DNA from: VAYN01 sp964540905
Lineage (GTDB): Bacteria; Actinomycetota; Thermoleophilia; Solirubrobacterales; 70-9
NCBI GenBank assembly: GCA_964540905.1
Contig: CAZIOS010000024.1
Location: forward strand, 1-41,089
Reading direction: 5' to 3'
Length of the DNA stretch: 41,089 nt
Under the pieces are notes generated by a model, which was given only the letters and a program-made list of their open reading frames with translations, had not been told where the DNA came from and searched no databases. Made by a program: the position numbers and the translations under genes. Of this stretch, positions 7,055 to 14,452 are shown one piece after another. Position 1 is the first letter of the stretch. Every line of letters begins with the position of its first letter.

Positions 7055-8455
7055 GTGAGCCGCGGACGCCGACGCCTGGTCAAATCGCTCGTCGTCCTCG
7101 CCTCGGTGCTGGCCTTCCTCAGCGTCTTCGCGATCTGGATCGAGCGCCAGGCGCTCAACACCTCCGACTGGGTCAAGACCAGCGGCAAGCTCCTGCACAA
7201 CTCGACGATCCGCGGCGCCGTCGGCGAATACCTGGTCGACCAGCTCTACGAAAACGTCAACGTCGAGAAGGAACTGAAAGACGTCCTCCCCAGCCAGATT
7301 AAGGAACTGGCCGGCCCGGCGGCGGGCGGGCTGCGCCAGGTCGCCGGCCAGGGCGCCGAAAAGGTGCTGGAAACGTCCACGGCGCAGTCGCTCTGGGAAG
7401 ACGCGAACCGGACCGCGCACGAACAGCTGATCGCGGTGCTCGAGAACAAGAAAGAAGCGGTCTCGACCGCCAACGGCGAAGTCAGCCTCAACCTCGGCAG
7501 CCTCCTGACCAACCTCGCCAACCAGGTCGGGATCGGCGCGACCCTGGCCGAAAAGCTGCCGCCCGACGCCGGCCAGATCCGGATCCTGCGCTCGGACCAG
7601 CTGAAGACCGCGCAGAACATCGCGGTCGCGATCAAGGGGCTGGCGCTGCTGCTCTCGATCCTCACCTTCCTCTGCTTCAGCCTGGCGATCTACCTCTCGC
7701 GCGACGGCCGCTGGGTGACGGTGCTGTTCAGCGGCATCGGGCTGATCGCCGCCGGCTTCGCCTCGATCGTCTTCCGCCACATCGCCGGCGGCATCGTCGT
7801 CAACCAGCTGGTCAGCACCGAAAGCGCCAAGCCGGCGGCCGAAGCCGCCTGGTCGATCTCGACCTCGCTGATGGTCAGCATCGCCACCACCGTGATCGTC
7901 GTCGGCGTGCTCTTCGCCGCCGCCGGCTGGCTCTCCTCGCCGACCGCTCCCGCCCGCTCGGTCCGCCGCGTGATCGCGCCGGCCCTGCAGGGCTACGTCG
8001 CCTGGGTCTACACCGGCCTGGCGCTCCTCGTCGGCTTCTACTTCCTCTCCTCGCCGACGCCGGGCCTGCGCTCGTTCCTGACCACGGTGATCGTCGGCGC
8101 GATGGCCGCCTTCGGCATCCACGAGCTGAGCAAGCAGACCGTCGAGGAATACCCGGACGCCCAGTTCAGCGACGTCTTCGGCCGCACCAGGGACCGGGTG
8201 GTCGACGCCGTCAAGGGCGCCAACATCCCCGAGCGCGCCGCGAAACTGCGCCTGCCCGAAGTCCGGCGCCCCCCGGCCGAGGGCTCAGCCGCCGCCGGCG
8301 AGGAGGCAGCGACCGCCGTCATCCCCGCCGAGGCCGAGGACACCCGCCTGCAGCGCCTCGAGCGCCTCGGCTCCCTGCGCGAGAAGGGCGTCCTCACCGA
8401 CGAGGAGTTCGCCGCCGAGAAGGCGCGGCTGCTGGGCGGCGACGACCGCTCCTGA
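7055..8455 (+). CDS. Multi-pass membrane protein with C-terminal SHOCT domain
   Basis: The 466-residue product starts at the GTG 7055 (MSRGRRRLVKSLVVLASVLA), a basic N-terminus and first helix. A large extracytoplasmic segment of about 150 residues follows (ERQALNTSDWVKTSGKLLHN onward). At least five more helices come next (LALLLSILTFLCFSLAIYL; VTVLFSGIGLIAAGFASIVF; SLMVSIATTVIVVGVLFAAA; YVAWVYTGLALLVGFYFL; FLTTVIVGAMAAFGIHEL). The end, RLQRLERLGSLREKGVLTDE followed by EFAAEKARLLGG, is a SHOCT (short C-terminal) domain, a small oligomerisation-type module. Actinobacteria often carry such proteins near envelope genes; the function is unknown. Upstream in-frame sequence is antisense to the dioxygenase and is rejected as coding. 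Confidence 0.85.
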   Translation: MSRGRRRLVKSLVVLASVLAFLSVFAIWIERQALNTSDWVKTSGKLLHNSTIRGAVGEYLVDQLYENVNVEKELKDVLPSQIKELAGPAAGGLRQVAGQGAEKVLETSTAQSLWEDANRTAHEQLIAVLENKKEAVSTANGEVSLNLGSLLTNLANQVGIGATLAEKLPPDAGQIRILRSDQLKTAQNIAVAIKGLALLLSILTFLCFSLAIYLSRDGRWVTVLFSGIGLIAAGFASIVFRHIAGGIVVNQLVSTESAKPAAEAAWSISTSLMVSIATTVIVVGVLFAAAGWLSSPTAPARSVRRVIAPALQGYVAWVYTGLALLVGFYFLSSPTPGLRSFLTTVIVGAMAAFGIHELSKQTVEEYPDAQFSDVFGRTRDRVVDAVKGANIPERAAKLRLPEVRRPPAEGSAAAGEEAATAVIPAEAEDTRLQRLERLGSLREKGVLTDEEFAAEKARLLGGDDRS

Positions 8456-8481
8456 ATCACTTTGCGAACGTCCCACTACTA

Positions 8482-8640
8482 CTACGGAGTGATCTTCCCG
8501 ATCGAGCTGTACTGCGTATCCCATAAGTTGCCATCCGGGCCTTCTGCGATGGCGCCCGTGCTACCGCCGAGCGCGTATTCTTCATGAACACCGCCGAGCG
8601 GTGAGATCTTGCCGATGGCACCTGTCGGCGCGAACCCGCT
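8482..8640 (-). pseudogene. Remnant of a virginiamycin-B-lyase-like (Vgb) beta-propeller gene
   Basis: The reverse strand reads TGAIGKISPLGGVHEEYALG, then AIAEGPDGNLWDTQYSSIGK and ITP before TAG TAG TAG. This is the repeat of Vgb-like propellers (IGRI.P.G...EY.LP...GIA.GPDGNLWFT). No start codon with a matching upstream part exists: the same frame runs without homology into the end of the gene at 8699-9484 in a different phase. It is a 3' scrap of a propeller gene, perhaps a former member of the adjacent NHL/propeller cluster. The similarity is by pattern. Confidence 0.7.
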
Positions 8641-8698
8641 CCAGCGATCGGCTAGGACGCTGTCCAGCGGGGCAGACCATCCGTTCGAGAGAGCCTCG

Positions 8699-9484
8699 TC
8701 AGGGCTCTCGGAGCGCCCTCGCCCCGCAGCTGCGGTTCAAGACCGAGGTAATCGTCCCCCTCCCTGCGAAGGCGAAGCTCGCCTTGGCGAAGGCGAAGCT
8801 CGCCCCCGGGAACCCCGGCGGCGCCGGGCACCCCGCGGAGAGGTAACTGCGCCTCTGGCCGTGGAAGTTGAAAGTGCGACCGAGGACGATCTGCAGGCCG
8901 GTGACGTAGCCCCATTCGGAGGTGACCTGTGGCAGGGAGGCGCTCAGGACCGTGCCGAAGGTGCCCCTGCCTTGGGAGATCTGGAAGGGGATCGTGTAGG
9001 AGGTGGGGATGGGGCTGGTGCCGTAGACGTGGGCGAGGATCGCCGGCTTGCCGTCGAAGGTCCCGTTGAAGGCAAAGACCTTGCCCGCGGAGGGGAATGG
9101 AGCCTGCTGGGGCAAGAGCACCCTGGCCGAGAAGCTGCCTTCTCCGACCAGGGAAGAACGGCAGGACCGCAGGGCGTCTTCGGTGGTCGAGGGCTGGATG
9201 TCCCTGAGGCTGCAGCGCGGCAGCCCGGCGGGGTCGAAGCGGCCGTTGCGGTTGATCGCGATCGTGATCTTGCGCAGCTGCGGGGGGTTGGAGCCGTTGG
9301 TGGTGGCGATCTTCGCCCCCACCGCGACCTTGACCGGAGCGGTACCTGAGCGCGGCAGAGCATGGGGAGTGAGCTCGCCCCGAAAGGTGACCCGCAGGTC
9401 GCCCTGCTGTTTGATCTCGGCCTGGGCGAAAGCCGCCAGGGCCAGGGCGAGGAGGGCTGAGGCGAAGATCAGGCGCCGCAGCAT
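8699..9484 (-). CDS. Exported protein of unknown function, last gene of the secretome operon
   Basis: The 261-residue product has a clear signal peptide (MLRRLIFASALLALALAAFA, cleavage near AQAEI). The mature part is beta-rich, with AVGAKIATTNGSNPPQLRKI and INRNGRFDPAGLPRCSLRDI, and has a conserved-looking end, RRSYLSAGCPAPPGFPG, with paired cysteines. I know similar secreted proteins from Solirubrobacterales but no function for them. Its ATG shares one base with the stop of the upstream gene (TGATG), so it is translationally coupled. Near the C-terminus a 21-base tandem duplication (8766-8804) gives the repeated peptide FAKASFAFAKASFA. Unlike its operon neighbours it lacks the His/Arg-rich tail. 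Confidence 0.85.
   Translation of the reverse strand: MLRRLIFASALLALALAAFAQAEIKQQGDLRVTFRGELTPHALPRSGTAPVKVAVGAKIATTNGSNPPQLRKITIAINRNGRFDPAGLPRCSLRDIQPSTTEDALRSCRSSLVGEGSFSARVLLPQQAPFPSAGKVFAFNGTFDGKPAILAHVYGTSPIPTSYTIPFQISQGRGTFGTVLSASLPQVTSEWGYVTGLQIVLGRTFNFHGQRRSYLSAGCPAPPGFPGASFAFAKASFAFAGRGTITSVLNRSCGARALREP
8766..8804 (-). repeat. 21-base tandem duplication inside exported-protein gene
   Basis: GCGAAGGCGAAGCTCGCC occurs at 8766-8783 and again at 8787-8804, separated by TTG, giving a period of 21. It keeps the reading frame and duplicates the peptide FAFAKAS. Confidence 0.85.
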
Positions 9485-10908
9485 CAGTGACCCCCTGGCC
9501 TCTCTTTGCCATGACGGCCTCGGTGGGAGGGACGGCGGTGGCGATGGTGCCTGGCGAGAGCGCGGGTCGCGGGCGAGCCGGCGAAGCTTGCCGCACCGGC
9601 GGGAGCAACGATCGCCGCGGCGGTGCTGGGGGCGCCGGGCCCCTGCAGGCTGAGCGGCTGCGGGGGGAGCGCTTCGAATTCGGCGCTCACCCCGGTGTCG
9701 GCGGCGACGGTGAGGTGGCAGGTCCTGCTCAGCGAGCAGCCGCCGCCCGTCCAGCCGGCGAATTCCGAGCCCGGCGCTGGGACGGCGATGAGGATGACTT
9801 CTTCGCCGGCGTTGTATTCGGCGGCGCAGGCTTCGCCGCAGTTGATCCCGGCCGGTTCGCTCGTCACCGTGCCTTCTCCCGCGCCGGTCTTCGCGACTTC
9901 GAGGCCGTGGGCGGGGAAGGTGGGGCCGAAGGCGTAGAGGGCGGCTTCTTCGTCGTTGCCGGAGGTCGCGTAGACGCTGCCGGCGGCGTCGAGGGCCAGG
10001 GCGATCGGTTCGGCGTCGACGATCGCGCGGGGCAGCTGGCCGCGGTAGTGCCCTTCGGAGTTGAACTCGTCGACGACCCCCTTGGGGTGTTCGAAGCCCG
10101 GTTCGGTGTTGTCGGCGACATAGATGTGGCCGGTTGCGTCGTCAACGACGACGTTCGAGTCGGCGAGCGAAGCGAACCCCCGCTGCGGGGTGCCGGCGCC
10201 GTCGATTTCTTCGACCAGGGCGCCGGTCTGGCCATAGACCTTGACCGTGTTCGTGGTCGCGTCGGGGACGTAGAGGTGGCCTGCCGTTGCGGGGAAGTCC
10301 GAGACGGCGACGCCGTAGCCCTGCCCGAGGCTGCCTTCGCCGATCCTGCGGATCAGGGCGCCGGAGGGTTCGTACTCCGCGACGTAGGTGCGATCGTCGA
10401 CGTAGAGATCGCCGGTGGCGGGATCGAGGAAGACCCCGGTGGAGCGGGCGCCGGGGGAGCTGGGGAAGTCGATCGGCGTGGCGGAGCCGTAGACGGTCGC
10501 CTCGGTGGGCGGGTATTCGGAGGCGGTGAAGCGGACGACGTCGCGGTGCCAGTTGTTGACGTAGACATTTCCTGCGGAGTCGACCGCGAGGTTGCAGGGA
10601 CCGTCGGGGTCGGGGTCGGCGATCTGGGTCAGGTAGCTGCGGGTGGGAGTGTAGACGTCGATCGTGCGGTGGTAGTAGTCGGAGAGGTAGATGTCGCCTG
10701 CGGAGTCGACGGCGACGCCGCAGGCGTCTTCGAGCTCGCCTGCGGGGGGCGGGATCGGCGTGCGGCCTTCGAAGAAGCCTTCCAGCGAGAAGAGGAAGGG
10801 ATGGCTGGGGGCCGCGACCTGGGCCGCGAAAGCGGGGGCGCAGACCAGGGCCGCAGCGAGGAGCAGCGTCAACCCGGCGCCGCCGGCCGCGCGTCTGAGC
10901 GAGAGCAT
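9484..10908 (-). CDS. Exported NHL-repeat beta-propeller protein with InlB-type repeat and basic tail
   Basis: The 474-residue protein has a signal peptide (AGGAGLTLLLAAALVCAPAF). Residues about 45-330 hold NHL-type blades such as ACGVAVDSAGDIYLSDYYHR, CNLAVDSAGNVYVNNWHRD and VVVDDATGHIYVADNTEP. Residues about 338-410 form a bacterial repeat domain of the InlB type (GAGEGTVTSEPAGINCGEAC and EFAGWTGGGCSLSRTCHLTV). The end is a His/Arg-rich tail (RALARHHRHRRPSHRGRHGK). It is coupled on both sides: its ATG overlaps the stop of the gene upstream (TGATG at 10906-10910) and its stop overlaps the next start. The layout resembles the N-terminal third of the protein at 20203-24243. The function is unknown; NHL propellers commonly bind proteins or glycans. 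Confidence 0.88.
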   Translation of the reverse strand: MLSLRRAAGGAGLTLLLAAALVCAPAFAAQVAAPSHPFLFSLEGFFEGRTPIPPPAGELEDACGVAVDSAGDIYLSDYYHRTIDVYTPTRSYLTQIADPDPDGPCNLAVDSAGNVYVNNWHRDVVRFTASEYPPTEATVYGSATPIDFPSSPGARSTGVFLDPATGDLYVDDRTYVAEYEPSGALIRRIGEGSLGQGYGVAVSDFPATAGHLYVPDATTNTVKVYGQTGALVEEIDGAGTPQRGFASLADSNVVVDDATGHIYVADNTEPGFEHPKGVVDEFNSEGHYRGQLPRAIVDAEPIALALDAAGSVYATSGNDEEAALYAFGPTFPAHGLEVAKTGAGEGTVTSEPAGINCGEACAAEYNAGEEVILIAVPAPGSEFAGWTGGGCSLSRTCHLTVAADTGVSAEFEALPPQPLSLQGPGAPSTAAAIVAPAGAASFAGSPATRALARHHRHRRPSHRGRHGKERPGGH

Positions 10909-13802
10909 CAGCGCTTACCTCCTCGCTGCCTGTGGTTGGGCTTGCCCTTCTTGTGCCCCGGGCACTTGGCCTCCAGCTGGGGCTTCAGCGCCTCGCCCTG
11001 GTTGCTCTGCCCGACGAACCGCGCCGTGGCGATCTGAGGAGCAACGCAGATGTTGCGCTCGTTGACGAGGATGCCGCGCTTACCTCCGTTCAGGACCATC
11101 GTGAACTCGGTGACGGGGGCGTCGGGAATGCCTTCGAAGGTGCCGCGCAGCCCCCCGTGGGAAGAGTCGATCCGCCCTTCGAGCAGGATGCGGACGCCGC
11201 GGCCGTGCAGGACCGTGACCAGGTCGGGCAGCAGGTTGGAGGAGGAGCGCAGGTAGACGTTGCCCGTCATCGGTTCTTCGAGCAGGGGCGTCACCGCGCT
11301 GGCGTGGCCGTAGACCGATCCCGCCGGGCAGGCTTCGGCTTCGAGTTGAGGTCTGGTGCAGACGGTGTCGATGTGGTTCTGGGCGAGGAACTCGGTCCTC
11401 GGCAGGGTGACCGCGGCGGAGCCGATGTCGGCGTCGCCGGGGCGGGGCGTGACCACCGCTCGCAGCGAGGGGTAGTCGCCTCGCTTCGTGCCCCCCTTCA
11501 GCCTGAGGCTGAGCTTGGGCTTGAAGCCGAGCGAGGAGCAGTTGGAGGCCTGGAAGGGAACGGGGGCGGTGGCGGTGGCGCCCACCGGGTTGGCGAAGGG
11601 GGCACTGGAACCGGTCAGGGTCGAGGTGACCACGAAGGGGTCGCAGCTGGTCGGGTTGAGGGTGAAGCCGGGACGGGAGATGTAGACGCGGACGTCGCGC
11701 AGGTGTAGGGGGATGCCGTCGAGGATGTGGGGGATCGGGTCCGAACCGGCGGAATCGATCGAAACCTGGGAGCTGTGGGGGTCGACCCTGATCGCGGAGC
11801 GGACGACGATCGTGCCGAGGTCGAAGGGGCCGACCGTGGCGGAGTCGATCGCCACCACCGAGAGCGGCGAGCCGTGGTAAGTGCCGGCGAGATAGAGGCC
11901 GCCGGGGGCATAGGCGAGGACCGGGCCGACGCCATAGCCACTCACCGTGTGGCCGATTTCGCTCGCCGCCGGGCAGCTCGGGTGTTCGGTCTCTTGCGTC
12001 CCGGTCTCGCGCTTCGCCGCTGCGATGTCGGCCTCGGGGCAGAAGGGAACGCCGGCGATCTTGCCCAGCAGTCCGGGCGGCAGCTGGGCCGAGTAGGAGG
12101 TGATCTCCTGTTCGGTGTCCTTACGGGTGAGATGGAGGTAGAAGGGGGTGTAGGAACCGGCGTTGGAGTTGAGGGTGCCGGCCTGGGCGCCGGGGGCGAA
12201 GGGCGGAGCGCTGCCGCCGGGGCACGGTCCGCCTTCGATGCCGCTGGCGATGGTGAAGGGGAAGGTCTCCTGGACGACCGATTCGGGGTCGAGCCAGGGG
12301 CTGAGGGCGATCTGGGTGGCGTAGGCGCCGCAGGAGGGAGGGCTCAACAGCGGGCTGCGCTGGCCTTCGCGGAAGAGGACTTTGAAGTGGGCGTAGGGCA
12401 GCTGGGGCAGCTGGTCGAAGGTCGCGGTGAGCCGCCCCGAGCTCTGGCTGAGGGTGACCTGGCCGGCGATCTTGACGATGATCCCGCGTTCGGGCGCCTT
12501 GGCGACGATGTAGACGGCGAGGAGGGAGTTGAAAGGATTCTCGGCTCCCGGCGTGGAGGTGGCGGGGTTGTCGGGCTCGGCGAGGAAGAGGGAGCCGGCG
12601 ACCGGCTCTGCGAAGAGCGGCGTTTCGACCGTGAAGTCGCCGATCTTGGAGGCGTTGGGGCAGCCCGCCCCAGGTGGGGAGGAGACCGTCTCCGCCGCGT
12701 ATTGGGCAGGAGTGCATACCCCCAGCCCGGCGGCGAGGGAGGGGTTGATCGTCATCCCCTCGGGCAGGGTGACGACCACCTTCTTCGGCTGGGAGGGCTC
12801 GGTCAGCTTGGGGTTCAGCAGACCTTCGTCGTCGAGGTTGAAGCTGAGCGCATAGCCGGTCGGCGAGGCCGCCCGGGCGGTGGTCAGCTGGCCCTGGGTT
12901 TCGGGGGCGAAGTGGAGCGTGTCGCAGCCTTCGAGGCTTTTGGCGGAGGCGGAGCTGGCGGTCTTCCAGCTCGGGTCGCTCAGATCAGGCTCGCCGCTTG
13001 GCAGGTAGGCGCCAGGGTTCTGCCAGGAGTCTGCCGAGATCGTGGTGGTGAGCGAGCCAGTGCAGGAGGCGGGCAGGGTCAGGTAGGCCTTCGGTGGGTT
13101 GACCTTCGGCCGCCCGACCGAGCATTTGCCCCAGGGGTCTTCGAGTTCTGCCTCGTTCAAGCAGTTGCCGCGCTGCGTGTTGTGGGTGATGTTCCAGGGG
13201 GTGCCCCAGAGGGTCAGCTTGAGGCCGTAGAGGTCGAAGCGCTGGGAGAGGTCGCGCAGGTTGAGAGTGAGGCCGTATTCGCCTTCGGCTTGGCGGACGT
13301 GGGGAGTCAGCGTGATCGGCACCCCGTAGGGGACGGCGCCGATCTCCGAGGGGACTCCCGGCGGTGGGGTGAGGTCGTAGACGCCGAAGGTCCTGGCTTC
13401 GCCGCCGCCTTCGGAGGTGCGGAGTGTGACGACGCCGACCTGGCTCTTGTCCGGGCAGCTCTCGCCGGAGCGGCTCGCTTCGAAGGGCGAGACGCGGGGG
13501 GTGTCGAACTGGGCCAAGCCGCACTGCTGCAGGGCGGCGGGGTTTTCGATCAGGCCCGGCGGCAGCTCGATCTGGAGGTCCTTGAGGTCGCCGTCGGTGT
13601 AGGGGCCACCGGGTTCGGGAGCGCCTCCTGCCAGCTTGAAGTTGACCGTGGTGCTCAACTCCCAGGGATGCGAGCCGGCCTGCAGGTCGGGGGAGCCACC
13701 TCCGTTGGTGGCGGCGACGCTGAAGCCTTCGGGGCCGGGGAGGAAGCCGAAGTCGGCCTGGGCGGTGGTTGGGAGCGAGAGCAACGCTAGACTGACAGCC
13801 AT
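10908..13802 (-). CDS. Large exported protein of an uncharacterised paralogous family (member A)
   Basis: The 964-residue product begins MAVSLALLSLPTTAQADFGF when started at the ATG 13802. Landmarks shared with the protein at 16775-20206 are GSHPWEL, DSWQNPGAYLPSGEPDL, KKVVVTLPEGMTINPS, CPNASKIG, NPFNSLLAVYIV, LNPTSC, LKGGTKRG and CTRPQL. Many cysteines suggest disulfides. It ends CPGHKKGKPNHRQRGGKR, a basic tail. The signal peptide lacks the usual positive n-region. The frame stays open upstream, with arginines, antisense to the small gene at 13801-13962, so the true start may lie there or may have been lost. Its start codon overlaps the plus-strand start codon at 13801. No known domain was recognised; the function is unknown. 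Confidence 0.85.
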   Translation of the reverse strand: MAVSLALLSLPTTAQADFGFLPGPEGFSVAATNGGGSPDLQAGSHPWELSTTVNFKLAGGAPEPGGPYTDGDLKDLQIELPPGLIENPAALQQCGLAQFDTPRVSPFEASRSGESCPDKSQVGVVTLRTSEGGGEARTFGVYDLTPPPGVPSEIGAVPYGVPITLTPHVRQAEGEYGLTLNLRDLSQRFDLYGLKLTLWGTPWNITHNTQRGNCLNEAELEDPWGKCSVGRPKVNPPKAYLTLPASCTGSLTTTISADSWQNPGAYLPSGEPDLSDPSWKTASSASAKSLEGCDTLHFAPETQGQLTTARAASPTGYALSFNLDDEGLLNPKLTEPSQPKKVVVTLPEGMTINPSLAAGLGVCTPAQYAAETVSSPPGAGCPNASKIGDFTVETPLFAEPVAGSLFLAEPDNPATSTPGAENPFNSLLAVYIVAKAPERGIIVKIAGQVTLSQSSGRLTATFDQLPQLPYAHFKVLFREGQRSPLLSPPSCGAYATQIALSPWLDPESVVQETFPFTIASGIEGGPCPGGSAPPFAPGAQAGTLNSNAGSYTPFYLHLTRKDTEQEITSYSAQLPPGLLGKIAGVPFCPEADIAAAKRETGTQETEHPSCPAASEIGHTVSGYGVGPVLAYAPGGLYLAGTYHGSPLSVVAIDSATVGPFDLGTIVVRSAIRVDPHSSQVSIDSAGSDPIPHILDGIPLHLRDVRVYISRPGFTLNPTSCDPFVVTSTLTGSSAPFANPVGATATAPVPFQASNCSSLGFKPKLSLRLKGGTKRGDYPSLRAVVTPRPGDADIGSAAVTLPRTEFLAQNHIDTVCTRPQLEAEACPAGSVYGHASAVTPLLEEPMTGNVYLRSSSNLLPDLVTVLHGRGVRILLEGRIDSSHGGLRGTFEGIPDAPVTEFTMVLNGGKRGILVNERNICVAPQIATARFVGQSNQGEALKPQLEAKCPGHKKGKPNHRQRGGKR
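13788..13793 (+). promoter_or_regulatory. Leaderless-type -10 element (TAGACT) for the nucleotidyltransferase pair
   Basis: TAGACT lies 7 bases before the ATG at 13801. It sits inside the coding sequence of the opposite-strand exported protein, so the pair drives its own transcription away from the operon. Confidence 0.45.
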
Positions 13803-13962
13803 GACAGCGAAGACGCTCAGCGGCGATGTCGGGGAACTGAAGCGAGCGCGCGCGCTGCGCCTCGAAGCCGATCGCAACGCTCCGATGAGCGAGCGACTGG
13901 CGCATGTGCACGCGCTCTGTAAGCAGATGAGCGCCATCAAGGGCACCGCCAGGGCGCGTTGA
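13801..13962 (+). CDS. Small protein partner of the nucleotidyltransferase
   Basis: The 53-residue product (MTAKTLSGDVGELKRARALR, then PMSERLAHVHALCKQMSAIK) is basic and helical. It ends four bases into the next gene (TTGA overlap), so the two are translationally coupled. Small helical proteins coupled to stand-alone nucleotidyltransferases are often partners in two-gene toxin-antitoxin-like modules, and that is the most economical reading here. I do not recognise a named family. Its ATG overlaps the minus-strand ATG of the exported protein at 13802 (the shared bases are CATG). TAGACT at 13788-13793 gives a leaderless promoter. Confidence 0.65.
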   Translation: MTAKTLSGDVGELKRARALRLEADRNAPMSERLAHVHALCKQMSAIKGTARAR

Positions 13963-14429
13963 GGGAGTTCGACCTCCACTCGCTTCTGGAGGCGTTGGAC
14001 GAGCGGGGAGTTCGCTTCGTAGTGATTGGCGGGGTGGCGGTCGGGGCTCACGGGTACGTCCGCGGCACCGCGGACCTGGATCTCGTCCCCGACCCCGACC
14101 CTGAGAACCTGAAACGCCTGACCGAGGCCCTGGGAGAGCTGGAGTCCACCTTGCCAACCGTCGAGGAAAGGCCGTTTAACCCCGCGACCGACGCGGCGGT
14201 GATCTGGCGGGGCGGCAACGTCACGGCTATGACCAGGTTCGGCGAACTCGACGTGGTGCAGCGAGCGCGGGGCGTGCCCAGCTACTCGCAACTCGCCGAG
14301 GATGCCGTCGAGAGTGAGCTGTTCGATATCCCGGTGCGGGTGTGCTCGCTCGCTCGCCTGCGCGAGATGAAGCAGGCGCAGGCGAGAGAGCAGGATTTGG
14401 CCGACCTGGCGAACCTGCCCGAGCCCTGA
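13959..14429 (+). CDS. Minimal nucleotidyltransferase-fold protein (AbiEii/DUF6036-like)
   Basis: The 156-residue protein starts at a TTG (13959) that overlaps the upstream stop. Residues about 18-45 read RFVVIGGVAVGAHGYVRGTA then DLDLVPD: the GG helix plus DxD metal motif of the nucleotidyltransferase superfamily. GELDVVQRARG supplies a third acidic position. Such stand-alone NTases are known as antitoxins (MNT of HEPN-MNT) or as toxins that add nucleotides to tRNA (AbiEii/MenA types). Which role applies is unclear because the partner at 13801 is neither an obvious HEPN nor an obvious AbiEi protein. The pair lies between two operon halves of exported proteins on the opposite strand. The stop is 23 bases from the convergent stop at 14453. 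Confidence 0.8.
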   Translation: MREFDLHSLLEALDERGVRFVVIGGVAVGAHGYVRGTADLDLVPDPDPENLKRLTEALGELESTLPTVEERPFNPATDAAVIWRGGNVTAMTRFGELDVVQRARGVPSYSQLAEDAVESELFDIPVRVCSLARLREMKQAQAREQDLADLANLPEP

Positions 14430-14452
14430 GCGGGGACGATGGTGGAGGGCGC

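Noticed and set aside
8456..8493. Terminator after the SHOCT gene (ATCACT...AGTGAT)
   Set aside because: The stem is only six bases, the loop 26 bases, and no T-run follows.
11727..13790. 687-codon open frame on the plus strand
   Set aside because: Antisense to the exported protein at 10908-13802. Gly/Val/Asp-rich translation without domains.
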